64,000 bases of DNA from Takakia lepidozioides (lineage: Eukaryota > Streptophyta > Takakiopsida > Takakiales > Takakiaceae), in contig CM060731.1 of the NCBI GenBank assembly GCA_030704615.1, forward strand, positions 53,800,221-53,864,220, in the 5' to 3' direction. The position numbers and the translations under genes were made by a program. A model generated the notes under the pieces. It saw only the letters and a list, made by a program, of their open reading frames with translations. It was not told the DNA's origin and did no database searches. Below, piece by piece: positions 46,085-58,900 of the stretch. Positions within the stretch are counted from its first letter, which is position 1, and each line of letters begins with the position of its first letter.

Positions 46085-48061
46085 TCACCAGTAATCCCCG
46101 CAAGAGCAAACCCCATCTTGGAAGTGGTGAAAACGATTGGAGTCCCGTACAACAATTGCTCGCCTAACTATCTTTGAGATGAATCTGGTGGCTGTGTGGC
46201 AGTCACCACACACACGAAGGTTTTTGATGATACGGAGAGGCATCCCGGGGGATGTGCTGATGAGGCCAAAAGCAATGGCCAGCTTCTCACTGTGGTAGCA
46301 AAGAAAAATTTCCTTCTGCTCCTCTTTCACATTATGCAACACAAAGCGCGTCTCAGGCAAGTACCCGGCCTCCTTCATCTGTCCAGACAGTCTCTTCAGC
46401 TCAGCATGGATTTCTTTGATTTGCGGGTGCACTTTGTCATCTACAATGAACGTATGCACGCAGTTGTTGACCTCAATGCGACAGTGACCTGGATCCTTTC
46501 TGACACCCCGGTCCTTCATCATTTTCCTCACCTTTGCAGTATCATCCCACCTGCCAGCTGCAGCATAGATGTTCGATAGCAGCACATACGTTGCAGCATC
46601 CTGTGGATCCCACTGAAGAAGGCACTTTGCTGCACGTTCTGCTACACCCACATTACCATGAATTTTGCTTGCACCAAGCAAGGCTCCCCACACGGCAGCA
46701 TCTGCTTTCATTGGCATTTTGTTAATGTAGTCTTCTGCGTCATCCAATCGCCCTGCACGGCCAAGAAGGTCTACTATGCAGCCAAAATGCGCCACTGTAG
46801 GGGTGAGGCCGTGATCTTGATTCATGGAATTGAAATAGTGACAACCTTCATCCACTAGACCCACATGGCTACATGCAGAGAGAACACTTATAAAGGTAAC
46901 ATTGTCCAGCTTCAAGCCTTTTCTTTGCATTTGTTCAAATAGTTGCAGGGCTTCCATACCACATCCATGCTGAGCGTACCCTGCAAGCATCGCATTCCAA
47001 GAGACCACATTTCGTTCAGCCATACGGTCAAACACTTGGCGTGCATCCTTCATGCTCCCGCATTTGGCATACATGTCAGCAAGGGCAGTCTCTAGAACAA
47101 TGTCTGGAGCAATCCCAGCTTTGATAATGTCTGCATGAACCTCTTTGCCCTTTTCTAGGGCTGCCAGGCCGGCACATGCCTTCAGAATGCAAATGAACGT
47201 AACCCTGTCGGGTGTTACCCCTTTCCATATCATTTGCTGGTAAATCTTGACAGCCTCCCAACCACGACCGTGCTGAGCATATCCTGCAATCATTGCACTC
47301 CATGACACCACATTGGGCGTCAAGCCTTCCTGTTGCATTTGTTCAAGTAGTTGCAGGGCCTCCCTGCCACACCCACGCTTAGCATATCCTGCAATCATTG
47401 CACTCCATGAGACCACGTTTCGTTGTGCCATATTGTCAAACACTTGATGTGCATCTTTCATACTTCCACATTTGGCATACATGTTGACGAGGGAAGTCTC
47501 CAGAATGATATCAGGCACTATTTGAGCTTTGATGATGTCACCATGGACCTCTATGCCCTTGTCCAGGGCTGCCAGGTTGGCACACACCTTTAGAATGCAA
47601 GTGAATGTGACCTTGTCTGGTGTCACCCCTTCACATATCATTCTCTCATAGATCTCGAAGGCCTCCATATCACGCCCATGCTGGGCATACCCTGCCACAA
47701 TTATACTCCACGTAAACTTATCTCGTTCAGGCATTCTGTCAAACACTAGGTGTGCATCCACCACACTTCCACACTTGATATACATATTGAGAAGGGTGTT
47801 GAGAAGAATGATGTTTGGTTCGACTCCACTTTGAATAATGTGAGTATGCACCTGCTTTCCTTCTGCTAAGCCTCGAATCTTGATGCACTCCTGCAAGAGA
47901 CAGACATAAGTACTGGAGTCTGCCGAAATGCCTCCTTGGTTCAAAATAATCAGCGCCTCATTCAGTTGTCCTGCCTTACATAGTTTCCTCAAATCCTCAG
48001 AGGTTCCAGAAGACTTCATGTTGACTCCCACACCGGGTCCTCTTTCAAAAGCAGTGGTCAT
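46085..48061 (-). CDS. PLS-class pentatricopeptide repeat protein with DYW deaminase domain
   Basis: A single uninterrupted exon of 658 codons starting at ATG 48061; the frame is open a little further up, but only with GTG. Consecutive P, L and S repeats fill about residues 20-420, for example VEPNIILLNTLLNMYIKCGS, DKFTWSIIVAGYAQHGRDME, and the repeat pair NVVSWSAMIAGYAKRGCGRE and NVVSWSAMIAGYAQHGRGWE. E and E+ motifs follow (AAVWGALLGASKIHGNVGVA; TYVLLSNIYAAAGRWDD). The DYW domain keeps the zinc/catalytic residues HSE (in CYHSEKLAIAFG) and CGDC (in RVCGDCHTAT) and ends in CSCGDYW. Such proteins edit C to U in plastid or mitochondrial transcripts, with one repeat reading one base. The target cannot be read safely here. 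The absence of introns and near-identical repeats are typical of non-seed plants. The first 20 residues are not a strong transit peptide, so localisation is open. Confidence 0.93.
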   Translation of the reverse strand: MTTAFERGPGVGVNMKSSGTSEDLRKLCKAGQLNEALIILNQGGISADSSTYVCLLQECIKIRGLAEGKQVHTHIIQSGVEPNIILLNTLLNMYIKCGSVVDAHLVFDRMPERDKFTWSIIVAGYAQHGRDMEAFEIYERMICEGVTPDKVTFTCILKVCANLAALDKGIEVHGDIIKAQIVPDIILETSLVNMYAKCGSMKDAHQVFDNMAQRNVVSWSAMIAGYAKRGCGREALQLLEQMQQEGLTPNVVSWSAMIAGYAQHGRGWEAVKIYQQMIWKGVTPDRVTFICILKACAGLAALEKGKEVHADIIKAGIAPDIVLETALADMYAKCGSMKDARQVFDRMAERNVVSWNAMLAGYAQHGCGMEALQLFEQMQRKGLKLDNVTFISVLSACSHVGLVDEGCHYFNSMNQDHGLTPTVAHFGCIVDLLGRAGRLDDAEDYINKMPMKADAAVWGALLGASKIHGNVGVAERAAKCLLQWDPQDAATYVLLSNIYAAAGRWDDTAKVRKMMKDRGVRKDPGHCRIEVNNCVHTFIVDDKVHPQIKEIHAELKRLSGQMKEAGYLPETRFVLHNVKEEQKEIFLCYHSEKLAIAFGLISTSPGMPLRIIKNLRVCGDCHTATRFISKIVRRAIVVRDSNRFHHFQDGVCSCGDYW

Positions 48062-48134
48062 GGTGGTGGTGCCTGACTGAAACAACTGTGAGCCCACAAG
48101 AAGGTGCACCTCACACTTGACACACTCTAGAGAA

Positions 48135-48262
48135 TGTACTCATAAGACGTTGTTTGCCGTAGCCTTGTGGCCATTGACCCCGTGCTCAGTTTGAGCGATA
48201 CACAAAGGGACAGAAACTACCTTTGACAGGGGCTGACACCGGTCGTATGACTTACTACACAA
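48135..48262 (-). mobile_element. LINE 3' fragment just upstream of the PPR start
   Basis: TGTACTCATAAGACGTTGTT and GCCGTAGCCTTGTGGCCATTGACC are the reverse complement of the LINE tail. Its coding remainder resumes at 48545-48660 (GATATCCTCCAGAATTCCCT; CAATCTGCTGTGTGTGGTTTG), after the tandem array. The PPR ATG is only about 70 bp away, so this may lie in its promoter or leader. Confidence 0.8.
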
Positions 48263-48289
48263 CTACATCGCTGTCCACAACCACACAAC

Positions 48290-48545
48290 ACATGTGCACA
48301 CCAAACACTAGTCTATCACTAGTCCACCACTAGTGCACCACTAGGCTGTCACTAGACAACCCCTAGTCCACCACTAGGCTGCCACTAGCCACCACTAGTG
48401 CAGCCACTAGTCCAACCACTAGGCTGCCACTAGCCACCACTAATGCAGCCACTAATCCACCACTAGGCTGCCACTAGCCATCACTAGTGCAGCCACTAGT
48501 CCAACCACTAGGCTGCCACTAGCCACCACTAGTGCAGCCACTAGT
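48290..48545. repeat. 45-bp tandem repeat rich in CACTAG, about five copies
   Basis: CCACTAGGCTGCCACTAGCC recurs at 48371, 48416, 48460 and 48505 (period 44-45), preceded by degraded copies. Each unit contains CTAG five or six times. It sits inside a LINE fragment, separating its tail from its coding part. Confidence 0.85.
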
Positions 48546-48659
48546 CCATCACCTTGATACAGACAATTGATCCGAGTATTCCAGATATCCTCCAGAATTC
48601 CCTTTACACAAGCATCAATCTGCTGTGTGTGGTTTGCCCAATAACTAGGTAGAGTATTG

Positions 48660-49930
48660 ATTTGTTAGGGACTAGTCTCTTGACATCTGTCAGGTTCCTG
48701 AGATCCTCTTTTCTTAATCAACCCGTGCAATCTAGGTGCCCACTTTCAGAAACATGGGGCGAATGTATGCATCCTAACGCTTGCAGTCAACGTCCTTTGA
48801 GAGCAAGCAGACCTCCCACATAGTGGAAAGTCCCATTTACACTAGTCCCAAGACATATATCATAGCTTCCATCCTCCTTTCTATCTCGACTCGTGCAATG
48901 TAGGGGCTCCCTTGCCCACCGCTCTTGCCTCCATATGCTTGCAATCACCCCCATATTAAGCAAACATGGCTCCCCCTTTCAATTTTCGAATGTGCCCAAA
49001 TTTAACCAAAAACACTGACGGCTCCCACATTGAGCTTAGATCGTCACACCCAGCAAAATTGCAGAGCTCTTCAAACCTTACCACTTGTGCCTAAATTAAA
49101 CAAAACTTAATAAGGGATCCCCCATTCAACAGCAATCCGACATGGCTCCCCTTCAAATTTTCCAAATTAAACACAACATAATGACCCCTCACACATGAAC
49201 AGTAGCCGACTGCAATGCAATTTTCTTGCCAGAAAACCCCTTGGCACAGAACAAAATGAAGGGAATGTATGCCCAAACACTCCTACATTTTCGGAAAACC
49301 CTCAATGCGTATGCAACCTGGCATTCAAAATCAAAACATAGAGTTGAAGATGCCAGTCGATTGGAACGCTCAGACTTCCGTACCTTCTTCAGTCAAGTGA
49401 ACTACTTTTCTGTGAACGATCCCAGGATAAAGCTGCCACTGTGCTGATATTTCTCCGCCGCATGCTTTGAACACAGATGATTTCTCCATCACTACAGGCC
49501 CGCAAAGTGAATGGTATGTATGGCGGCAAGTTTCAACCGCCACATTCATAATGCTTGAGTACAATCCCAAACCACAGACAGGGCAGAAACATATCACGAT
49601 GCAGCAGCCGCCAGCAGAGCGAGAATCAATGCGCCATGCAAACCTTCCTCCACGCTCCACCACGCGAGACTGCAGCGTCGCCTGCTGCATTGCATGCTTG
49701 TGTGAGCTCTGCGTGCTGTAGAGTGAAATAGACGCTCAGAGGGATTTGAGCCCGTGACCTGTCGGTTGGGTTCTTGCCCAGTCCCGACGATTATCGTTCA
49801 GTGCGTTCATCGATCATCCGTTGGTTCTTTCTCTCGCAGACCGCGGGCCACTGGGACACGGACACGTGGGAAAGGCTGAGCAGCGTGCGGTGGTTTGTGG
49901 GAGGAGAATCGCGAGCGAGACGATCGATCC
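48660..49930. other. intergenic/promoter region upstream of UPF2
   Basis: No gene recognised. The last 200 bp before the UPF2 ATG are GC-richer (GGACACGGACACGTGGGAAA near 49852) and probably form its 5' leader. The ACACGTGG word contains a G-box core (CACGTG). Confidence 0.4.
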
Positions 49931-52900
49931 ATGGCGAATGAGAATGAGCATGAGCAGGATTGTGACAAGGATTGTGAGAAAGGGGCGTCTGTGCAGACGG
50001 CGGGGGTGCTTGACTCCATGGACGATGATCACTCAGCTGAGGCCGGCCATAGAAGCAAAGATGAAGATGAGGTGACGCTCTGCTCACCCTACGGCTGTGG
50101 TTTAACGATATTATTTGTCTGTATGATTGCTGAAACGTGGTGGTAGAACGTGGGGTTTGAGGAACAGTTTGCATCCTCCCCTCGTTTTTTCCATTGGTAA
50201 ATTGCTCTTCAAATTCGATTTCTGCTGTAACTCAAAAAAATTTCAAAATTGTGAATGTCATCTTCTTTTTTACCTGCCATCCGTTATCGAATTTCGAGTA
50301 TTAATTCTCATCGCCACTAGAAGATTATGAGTGGATGGAATATTCATGAGGAGAGTGTGAGACTTTACAGGACATAACAGGATTTGAATTCCGACCTAAA
50401 ATCGTCACCCGTCACTTTCCGTGTCAAACCTCCAGATTGGGAATTTGTGAATGAATAGCGAGGAGCTTGAAGCTGATGTGGTGGTGTCCATTTCACATTC
50501 CGTTTCGTAAATATATAATACATTGGCAATGATATGGAAGTCAGGCTCAGTGAATTCATGAATTGCCCCATGAACTAGAGTGTGTACTTCAGATTGTGAT
50601 CAGCTCCCAACAAGTTTCCAATTCTTTCACATCATGCATGAGCTAGAAAGAAATACCTTAATAGTGGAGTGGTTTTTTAAATGAGGTGATGCTTTTGGAA
50701 GGGGCTTGCTTGATGTAATCTGGAAGTATGGACAGACTGGGGGGAGCCTGGTGATGGTAGTTGCCCGAATCCTGCTCTCCTCTCTCTCTTTTCCTTTTGG
50801 TCTTTCTTTCTATTTCTTCTCACCGGGCCTTGTTCATTCTCCTCCCTGCCTTCCCTTTCCATTTTGTCTGAACATGTCAGGGTTTTTGATCCAAACGCGC
50901 AGGAGGCCCTTGCACGTATGGAGGAAATGAAGAAATCAGCAGAGGCTAAGCGATCCTTGCGCCAAGCTAATTTGGCTCCCGAAAGACCTGGTCTCTCAAT
51001 TTCTCCCTCTCTTGTGCTTCCCCTGTACGGTTAGGGTGTGTTTTTTTCTTCTTTCCATGTTGTTGTACTGTGTTGCCGTGTCTCTGGACGTACTAAATCT
51101 CTTTTTGCCCTCCTTGCTATCTCCACTTGATGTATTCTGAAGTAGGTCTGGGTTTGTCCTATCATGTCGCATGTGCCCTCATGGCCGTTGTCTTTCTTTC
51201 TTTCTGTCCTCTTTCTCTGTTTCTGTGTCTTTTTCTGTCCCTATTTATTCCAAGGTAAATCCGATTACGGAGTGTTTGTTCCCTTTTGTTCCGCCCAAAC
51301 TAGGCACAGGGTCTATGGCCACAAGGCCACAGCAAACAACGTCCCATGAGTACATTCGTTTTTTGTCCCTGCATGTATGTCTATAGTATCGGACTTACCC
51401 TAATGTGAGGGAACCCCACCCCAGCTTGGAAAGGATATTGTCCCTACGGAGTCTACTCACAAGGGGAGGTGGTGGCCGATGACTACGGGAAATGGTAACT
51501 CTGTTACATTTAGTACACGGTCTCTTACTCTTTTGTTGGGTCCTCATTTCTTTTTTGGAATGAATCTCTATTCACTCGGAGATATGCTTTAGTAGAAGAC
51601 AGAGCACATCTCAAATATCTTTTGAGGGCTGTATGCTACTTACAGTTGTGTGCAAATGAGGCAGTATTCCAGTTTGGAGGAGCGCATTTCTATTCAGGTA
51701 ATAAACTGACCTTGTGATCATGTCTTTACCTGGGTGGGGTTCAGATGCTAGCTTTTTCAAAACTCTTGACTCAAGCATCAAACGCAACACAGCTGTGATA
51801 AAGAAGCTGAAGCAAGTAAATGAGGAGCAAAGAGAAGGGTTACTGGAGGACTTGCGGGCTGTGAACCTTAGCAAGTTTGTCAGTGAGGCAGTCACTTCAA
51901 TTTTGGATGCAAAATTGAAAAGCTCTGATATCAATTCAGCTGTACAGGTATTCGTAGTCTATGTTTAGTCTGTGTCTAGTTTGTGGATAGTATTTCGTGA
52001 TCAGGAAGGTTATGATTGTTTGCTTGGTATTACATGCCACATAGTGTAGAAGAACACGTGGCGTTTCATTTGTCCCCAACCCTCTCTTTCTCACACACAC
52101 ACAGGCACTCGGCTGGCAGGTGGAATTTTTGAGTGATACTGGTGGCATTGATTATTGTAACTGGACTGCATCTCATGACAATCTGAAGTGCTAATTTCCT
52201 AATTTAGACCAGCCAGAAATATAATTGATCTTGCAAATGGGATACCAATGTACTGCAAATATTATGACATTCATACAATGGAAAAAAATGAAAACTTAGG
52301 CCATTTGTTGAAGGCCCCACTCTCTTTCTTGTATCCTGCTTTCTCTTGTCCCAAAAGCTGCTTGAGGTACTTTACATCACGTTTTGATTCATGATGATTG
52401 ATAAGATCTGTCTGTGTGTGGAGCCAGGTGTGCTCCCTACTGCACCAAAGATACAAAGACTTTGCTCCCACCCTCCTACAAGGGCTACTCAAGATGTTTT
52501 TCCCTGGAAAGACAGGTGATGAGGTTGATGCAGACCGGAGCTCGCGGGCCATGAGAAAGCGCAGCACACTCAGGCTTTTGATGGAGCTCTACTTCTGTGG
52601 AGTGTTTGAAGATGCTGGGATTTTTGTTAGCATTATAAAGGATTTGACAAGTAGTGAGCATATGCGGGACAGGGAGACTACTCAAACTAATCTGTCTTTG
52701 CTGGTCAGCTTTGCAAGACAGGGCCGGGGTCTCCTTGGCCTTCCCTTCTCTGGGCAAGATTTGCAAGAGGTATGTTTAAACACAAGACAAACGCAGTTTC
52801 AATTCTTGAAGCATTTTAAGGGATGTGTATGTCTCTATCTCTCTCTCCTCAAGTCATCCTGGTGTGTGTCGGGACTGAGCCTTGGCTAATTGGTTATAAG

Positions 52901-55900
52901 ATGTGAAAAGGTCTGCAAAGACGAAGCAGAGGTATGCAAAGTTACCAGCCACCTTTTGGAGCCAATCAGATGTTTGTGAAGTTGTTTTTGGTGAAAGCAG
53001 TTGGTTGTTGATGTTTATGCAGCTGTATAAGGAGCTCAGTGTGACTGCAGAGCAGAAGAAGCTTCTGCGCAAGCTGTTTCAATCCTACTTTGATGCAGTG
53101 GTTGATCTTCTCCAGTCAGACCATGCAGTAAGATTAGTTCATTCCCTCACGGTTGTGGCATCCCTTCCTCCTCGCAAGTACCAGTTTATAGGAACCAAGC
53201 AGTAAATTGAGCATTACCGTACTAACTTCTGCATCCCCACAGAGGGGTCAGACCTTCAACATTTCAATGTCACCCACTTACAAACTTTGTCTCTTCCAAC
53301 GTATGATGCCTTGTATTCTTTTTCAGCTTTTATTTCTCTACACGCCTTGTGGCAGAGGCCGATCTCCTTTCTTGCGAAGGTTTCCAAGGATTTTGTTCTA
53401 GTGTTAGCAATCAATAGCAAAAACTTCTCCACCAATGACCGGAGTATGCTGAAAAGTACCTTTCTGATTGCTCTTCTAATCTTTGTTTTATGATCCACGT
53501 CCCTAACTCGATTTCGTTTTTTTGCGTTACTTATCCCATTTTTCAAAGAGTTTACATCTGCGTTATAAAAGATGACTATTTCTTGCTATATATATGTGCC
53601 GTAAAGGGCCCATCCCCAAAAAAGGGCAGGAGCCGAAAGGTGGTGGCTCTTAGTTTTGCCAGCTGCAGCTGGAGTCCTCTCTCTCTCTCTCTCTCTATGT
53701 CCTAGGCTACGGCAAACAACGTCTTATGAGTACAATCTCTCTATGTCCTGCTCAAACTGGGCGCGGGGTCAATGGCCACAAGGCTACGACAAACAACGTC
53801 TTATGAGTACATTCTCTCTCACTAGGTGCCATGATCACTAAGTAGGTGTCAACATGAAGATACCTCATATAACTCTGTGCTTTGCTTGAAAAATACACTT
53901 TGCTCTTTTTAGAGGGTTGTTCAAGTTTCTTAGAAAATTTTCAGTTTCTTTGAGAAACATGACGTTGCTACTTAGATGCAGGTTATCATGCTCAATGAGA
54001 AGCTTGAATGGGTCTGTTTATTGTGATAGGCATTGCGTCAACTGGAACAAGAGAATGCACGCATGCTGAATGCCAAGGGGGAGCTTAGTGAAGACAATGC
54101 AGCCGCTTATGAAAAACTGCGCAAGTCCTATGAACATCTCTTCCGCAACATATCATCGTAAGTAGCTTGTACCCAGTGGTTCTTACCTGCTTGCAGCTTG
54201 ACCCTGTCCCTGTTGTCATGGAGCGGAACAGAGGGAAGTAAAATTGTGTACTGTGCACAGGTTGGCAGAAGCTATGGACTTGCCGACCCCTGTAATGCCT
54301 GAAGATGGTCATACTACCCGGGTCACATCAGGAGATGATGGGACATCACTGTCTGTGGGGAAGGAGCCCACTGCACCAGAACCTATTTGGGACGATGAGG
54401 ACACCCGTTCTTTCTATGAGAGCCTCCCTGATTTACGGTACATGGTTTCCTTCTGCCTCATTGTGCTACAGTTGATTGATGTCTGGAAGAGAGAGTATCG
54501 TGAGGCTGGAGCAGCTTGAGAAGGGGGTTTGCTATGTCCACAGGAGGCCACAAGGGCACACTAGACAGTATATTAGACTTGACTTTCCAGCCTTGTGTAG
54601 ACATTCTGCTCACTGACCTGCAGGGAGGAAGGTAGGGAAGAACTCTACGATTAAAATTGTTGTACTTGGCATCAAATGCTAAGCAATCTTCCATGACTTG
54701 CAGAGCATTTGTGCCAGCAGTATTACTAGGAGAAACTGAGCCAAAGACTGGAGAGACTTCACACAAAGCCTCTGATCAAGTGGTAAGTCTCAAGATGCTC
54801 GATTTCAACGTCACTCTTTACGTGATCAAGTTTGTTGCTTTCTATGGGTTCTTCTAAAAGACCCTAGAGGTAATCCCTCATGGATTAGTGAAAGAGTGTA
54901 CTAAGTATACTTCACTTTGGTGGAGCTGTGGCCAAATGCTGTATACTGGTTTTTAGATGCAGAAACCCATAATTGGGTGATTTGTTGCTTTGGTGATCCT
55001 GATTGTGTTCTCCACCCCTCACTGCTGTTTACATCAGTTTGTATTAAGAAATTGTGGATGATGACCATGCTATTATTCTGTATCTCCTGTGTGAGAGTTT
55101 GGGTGAAACATTTCACAGAGGCATTTCTCTCCTCAAAGAGCTAGGAGACCTCAATGTGTGGAAAAGGACAGATTATGAATCTTTCTGTTGACCATTCCCT
55201 GTGAGCATGGCCTATGATGTTCCATTTGAGGAACAGTCCTTGTTACATCCTCCTCCATGATGAAGCAGGTTTTTTTCATACAACAGGGTGTAGTATTTGA
55301 GACAGCTGGAAACATACAGAGAGAGTATGTGATGGCAGATACAGTGCCATTGTCTTGATCTGTCAGACATGACTGTGTATTGATCCACCTGTCACCTGTC
55401 TATTTACTTTCCATGCAAGTTTTGCATTTCACAATGATCTTCCCTGATGACAGGAGCCTGAACCAGCTCTTGGGACAATCACAGAATCACAAGAGCTAGG
55501 GCCAGAGTCAGACAGTCAGATTCTGGATACAGTGGTTGCCATGGCAGAAGAAAAAAGCACCTTTGCACTGGAGAAATCTAGAGAGAAAGACAGAGAAGAA
55601 AGGGACCGTGGGAAAGAGGCAGAGAAGGAAAAGTGGAAAGAGAAGGATGGTGAGAAAAAGGGGGAAAAGGAAGTCGAAAAGGAGAAAGTGAAAGGGGCAG
55701 AGGGCGCCAGTCTTGACAGTTTGCTGCAACGACTCCCTGGGTGTGTGAGTCGGGACCTAATTGACCAACTAACGGTACAATTTAACGTGACCCCTGTCTC
55801 AATACTGATGGGCTGTTCATTCTGCTGCCACTCTTGCAGGGAAGAAAGAAGTGGAAAGGGTCGGGAATGTTGTGCTTTAGTTTAATGCCCTAGTTTGTGA

Positions 55901-58900
55901 TAAGACTTCCTTTCAAGTACAAGCACTCCTTTTGTCAAGTGGGTATTATTTCATTGTCACAGCAGGAGGTATAACTCCAATCAGGCATGCAGGACTGAGT
56001 TTCTCAATGTAGTTGGCCGTGCTTTGCCTTTGTACAGGTAGATTTCTGCTATCTGAATTCAAAGAACAGCCGCAAGAAGCTGGTTCGCACTCTGTTTAAC
56101 GTCCCCCGCACCTCCTTGGAGCTTTTGCCATACTATTCACGGATGGTCGCAACCCTCTCCACTTGTATGAAGGATGTTGCTCCAATGATTCTCCAGTTGC
56201 TGGAAGAGGAGTTCAATTTCTTGATGAATAAAAAGGTTTACTCCTTTGGCATTTCCTTGTTTGGTGTTTTGATACGCAAAGTTATAGTAGAATTGTGAGA
56301 CAGCAAGGGTACGTAGGGACTCAGTCTCCCTCCTTTCTCTGTCCCTCTCTCTCTTCATGTCTTGGGTCCGCCCAAACTGGGCGTGGGGTCTATGGCCACA
56401 AGGTTATGGCAAACAACTTCTTATGAGTATATTCTGTTCATGTCTTGTTTGTTTATGTCTGTGCCCTATCTCTGCACCTTTCTTTGAACTCAGTTTCTGG
56501 GATTATGATGGGTTGATAATCAGCATCCACGTCCCCGCTATGAAAGTACCTGTGGTGTGACTTAATGGGCATAGTTTGCGTTGTAGGACCAAATGAACAT
56601 TGAGACCAAGATAAGGAACATCAGGTTTCTTGGAGAGCTTGCTAAGTTCAAGGTGGCCCCGCCTGGCCTGATCTTCAGCTGCTTGAAGGTGGGTAAGCTT
56701 AGAAACTGAACTTTCAGGCTTCTTATTGGGCAGAAGTACAGAAAGAGGCGGGAGGATTTATGCAGAATCTGGTCTGAGTTTTCTGGAGATAGATTGATTT
56801 GCAGATGCAACTCTGTTGCTGTTTAAATGTAGTAAGTGATGGCTGTCCAGCCCTTTCTACCCCAACAACTGTTTTGGCGTGGAGGTTTACTTGATGTATG
56901 TCAAGCTATATGCGCGTATAGCTATATGCGCGTGTTAAGTCACTTGTACTGGTGCTGCAGTCATGTCTAGATGACTTCACACACCACAACATCGATGTTG
57001 CATGCAACTTGCTAGAAACATGTGGGCGATTTCTGTATCGGTCCACGGAGACAGCCCTTCGCATGGGCAACATGCTTGAGATCATTATGCGCCTCAAGAA
57101 TGTCAAGAATCTGGATGCACGTCACAGTACCCTCGTTGAAAATGCATACTATCAGTGTAAGCCGCCTGAGAGATCTGCTCGGGTGTCCAAAGTGCGCCCG
57201 CCATTACATCAGGTAAGGCAATTCTCATCTTTGTTTGTCTGCCTGTGTAGCTCATTTTGTCTCTCCTTGTGTTATCACTGTTGCTGTGTTTATCTTGCAT
57301 CTCCTGGATGAAATGACCTGACACAGAAGTGGGTTCGCCAGTATATTCGGAAGCTTCTGTTCTCAGATCTGGACAAATCTTCCATCGAGCGAGTGTTGCG
57401 ACAGTTGAGGAAGCTCCCGTGGAGCGAGTGTGAGGCATACACTTTGAAGTGTTTTATGAAGGTCTACAAGGGAAAATATAGCCAAGTGCATCTGATTGCT
57501 TCTTTAACAGCTGGGCTGAGCCGCTACCATGATGCCTTTGCAGTTGCTGTTGTTGATGAGGTGATGGCTTGTACCATTCCCCAGTGTTATTTTGAGGCTT
57601 CTAAATCTTCTCAGGTTATCTCATGCAGTTCCTAATGTGAGTCTCCGTATGTGTTAGCAGGTTTTGGAAGAAATAAGAACGGGACTGGAGATGAATGAGT
57701 ATGGAATGCAGCAGCGGCGCATTGCATACATGCGTTTCCTGGGGGAGCTTTACAGTTACCGCCTTATTGACTCCCCTGTTATCTTTGACACCCTCTACCT
57801 TATAATTTTCTTTGGCTATGGAACTCCAGAGGTACGTTTGCAACTCTATCATAGGCTCAAGGTCTTCTCTCACAAAGGTGGAATAACTTTGAGTTGGACA
57901 GCTATAGGACTCATTGAATTTTCGAACAAGCTTAGAGCTTGAATGTCAGCGAGAGAGAAGAGGATTCTATGTGTGGTGGTAGCATTCTTGTTCTCACACA
58001 TGCATGGGGCAACATGTCCTTGGAAAATTACTTGTTTTCATTTGGTGAATTGTTTTGGACACAGCAAGAAATGTTGGACCCTCTGGAGGATTGCTTTCGT
58101 CTTCGGATGATGATCACACTCCTTGAGACGTGTGGCCAGTTCTTCGACCGAGGCTCGTCCAAACGCCGGCTTGACAGATTTTTGCTCTACTTCCAAAGAT
58201 ATGTGCTGAGCAAAGGCGTGATCCCATTGGATGTTGAGTTCGATCTTCAGGTAGATTGGTATCCTCTTTTATCTGTAAATTGTACTTTCAGGTTGTACTT
58301 TTCAGCAGCTCTCCGTGTCTCACAAAGTCTCTGTCTCTGCTTTGTTTCCTGTAAACATCTGTGCTTTCACAGATCCACTAAATACATGCACTTTCCGTCT
58401 GGCAGGACCTCTTTGCTGACTTGCGGCCAAAAATGGTGCGCTATGCAACATTTGAGGAAGCAAATCAAGCACTTCTTGAGCTTGAGGAACGTGACCGTAG
58501 CTTAGCTGCCTCTGAGAAGGATAGGAATGCGAGACAACAGAATGCAACGCCTCAGGCCAATGGTGAAGTCTTGGGCAACAGTACAGGCTTTGGTGATGGA
58601 AGAGAATTGCAGGGCAATGGGGTGACACCTAATGGAACAGCACCTGTTGAGGACAACGGGACAGGGTTGGGTGATGAAGGTGAGAGCGACACGGAGACAG
58701 AGAGTGGGAGTATGGAAGCTGATGGCCAAGAAGAAGAGGAAGAACTAGAAGAAGATAAATATGCGGATCATGAAGATGAAGGTATGGGTGCACTATAGAA
58801 ACAAGCATAATGCCATTTAGATCTATGATCGTTTAAGGTATCCTGTGCCACAAGGTCAAGTTTATAACCACTGGTTGTTGGGTGCTCCTCGATTGCCGCT

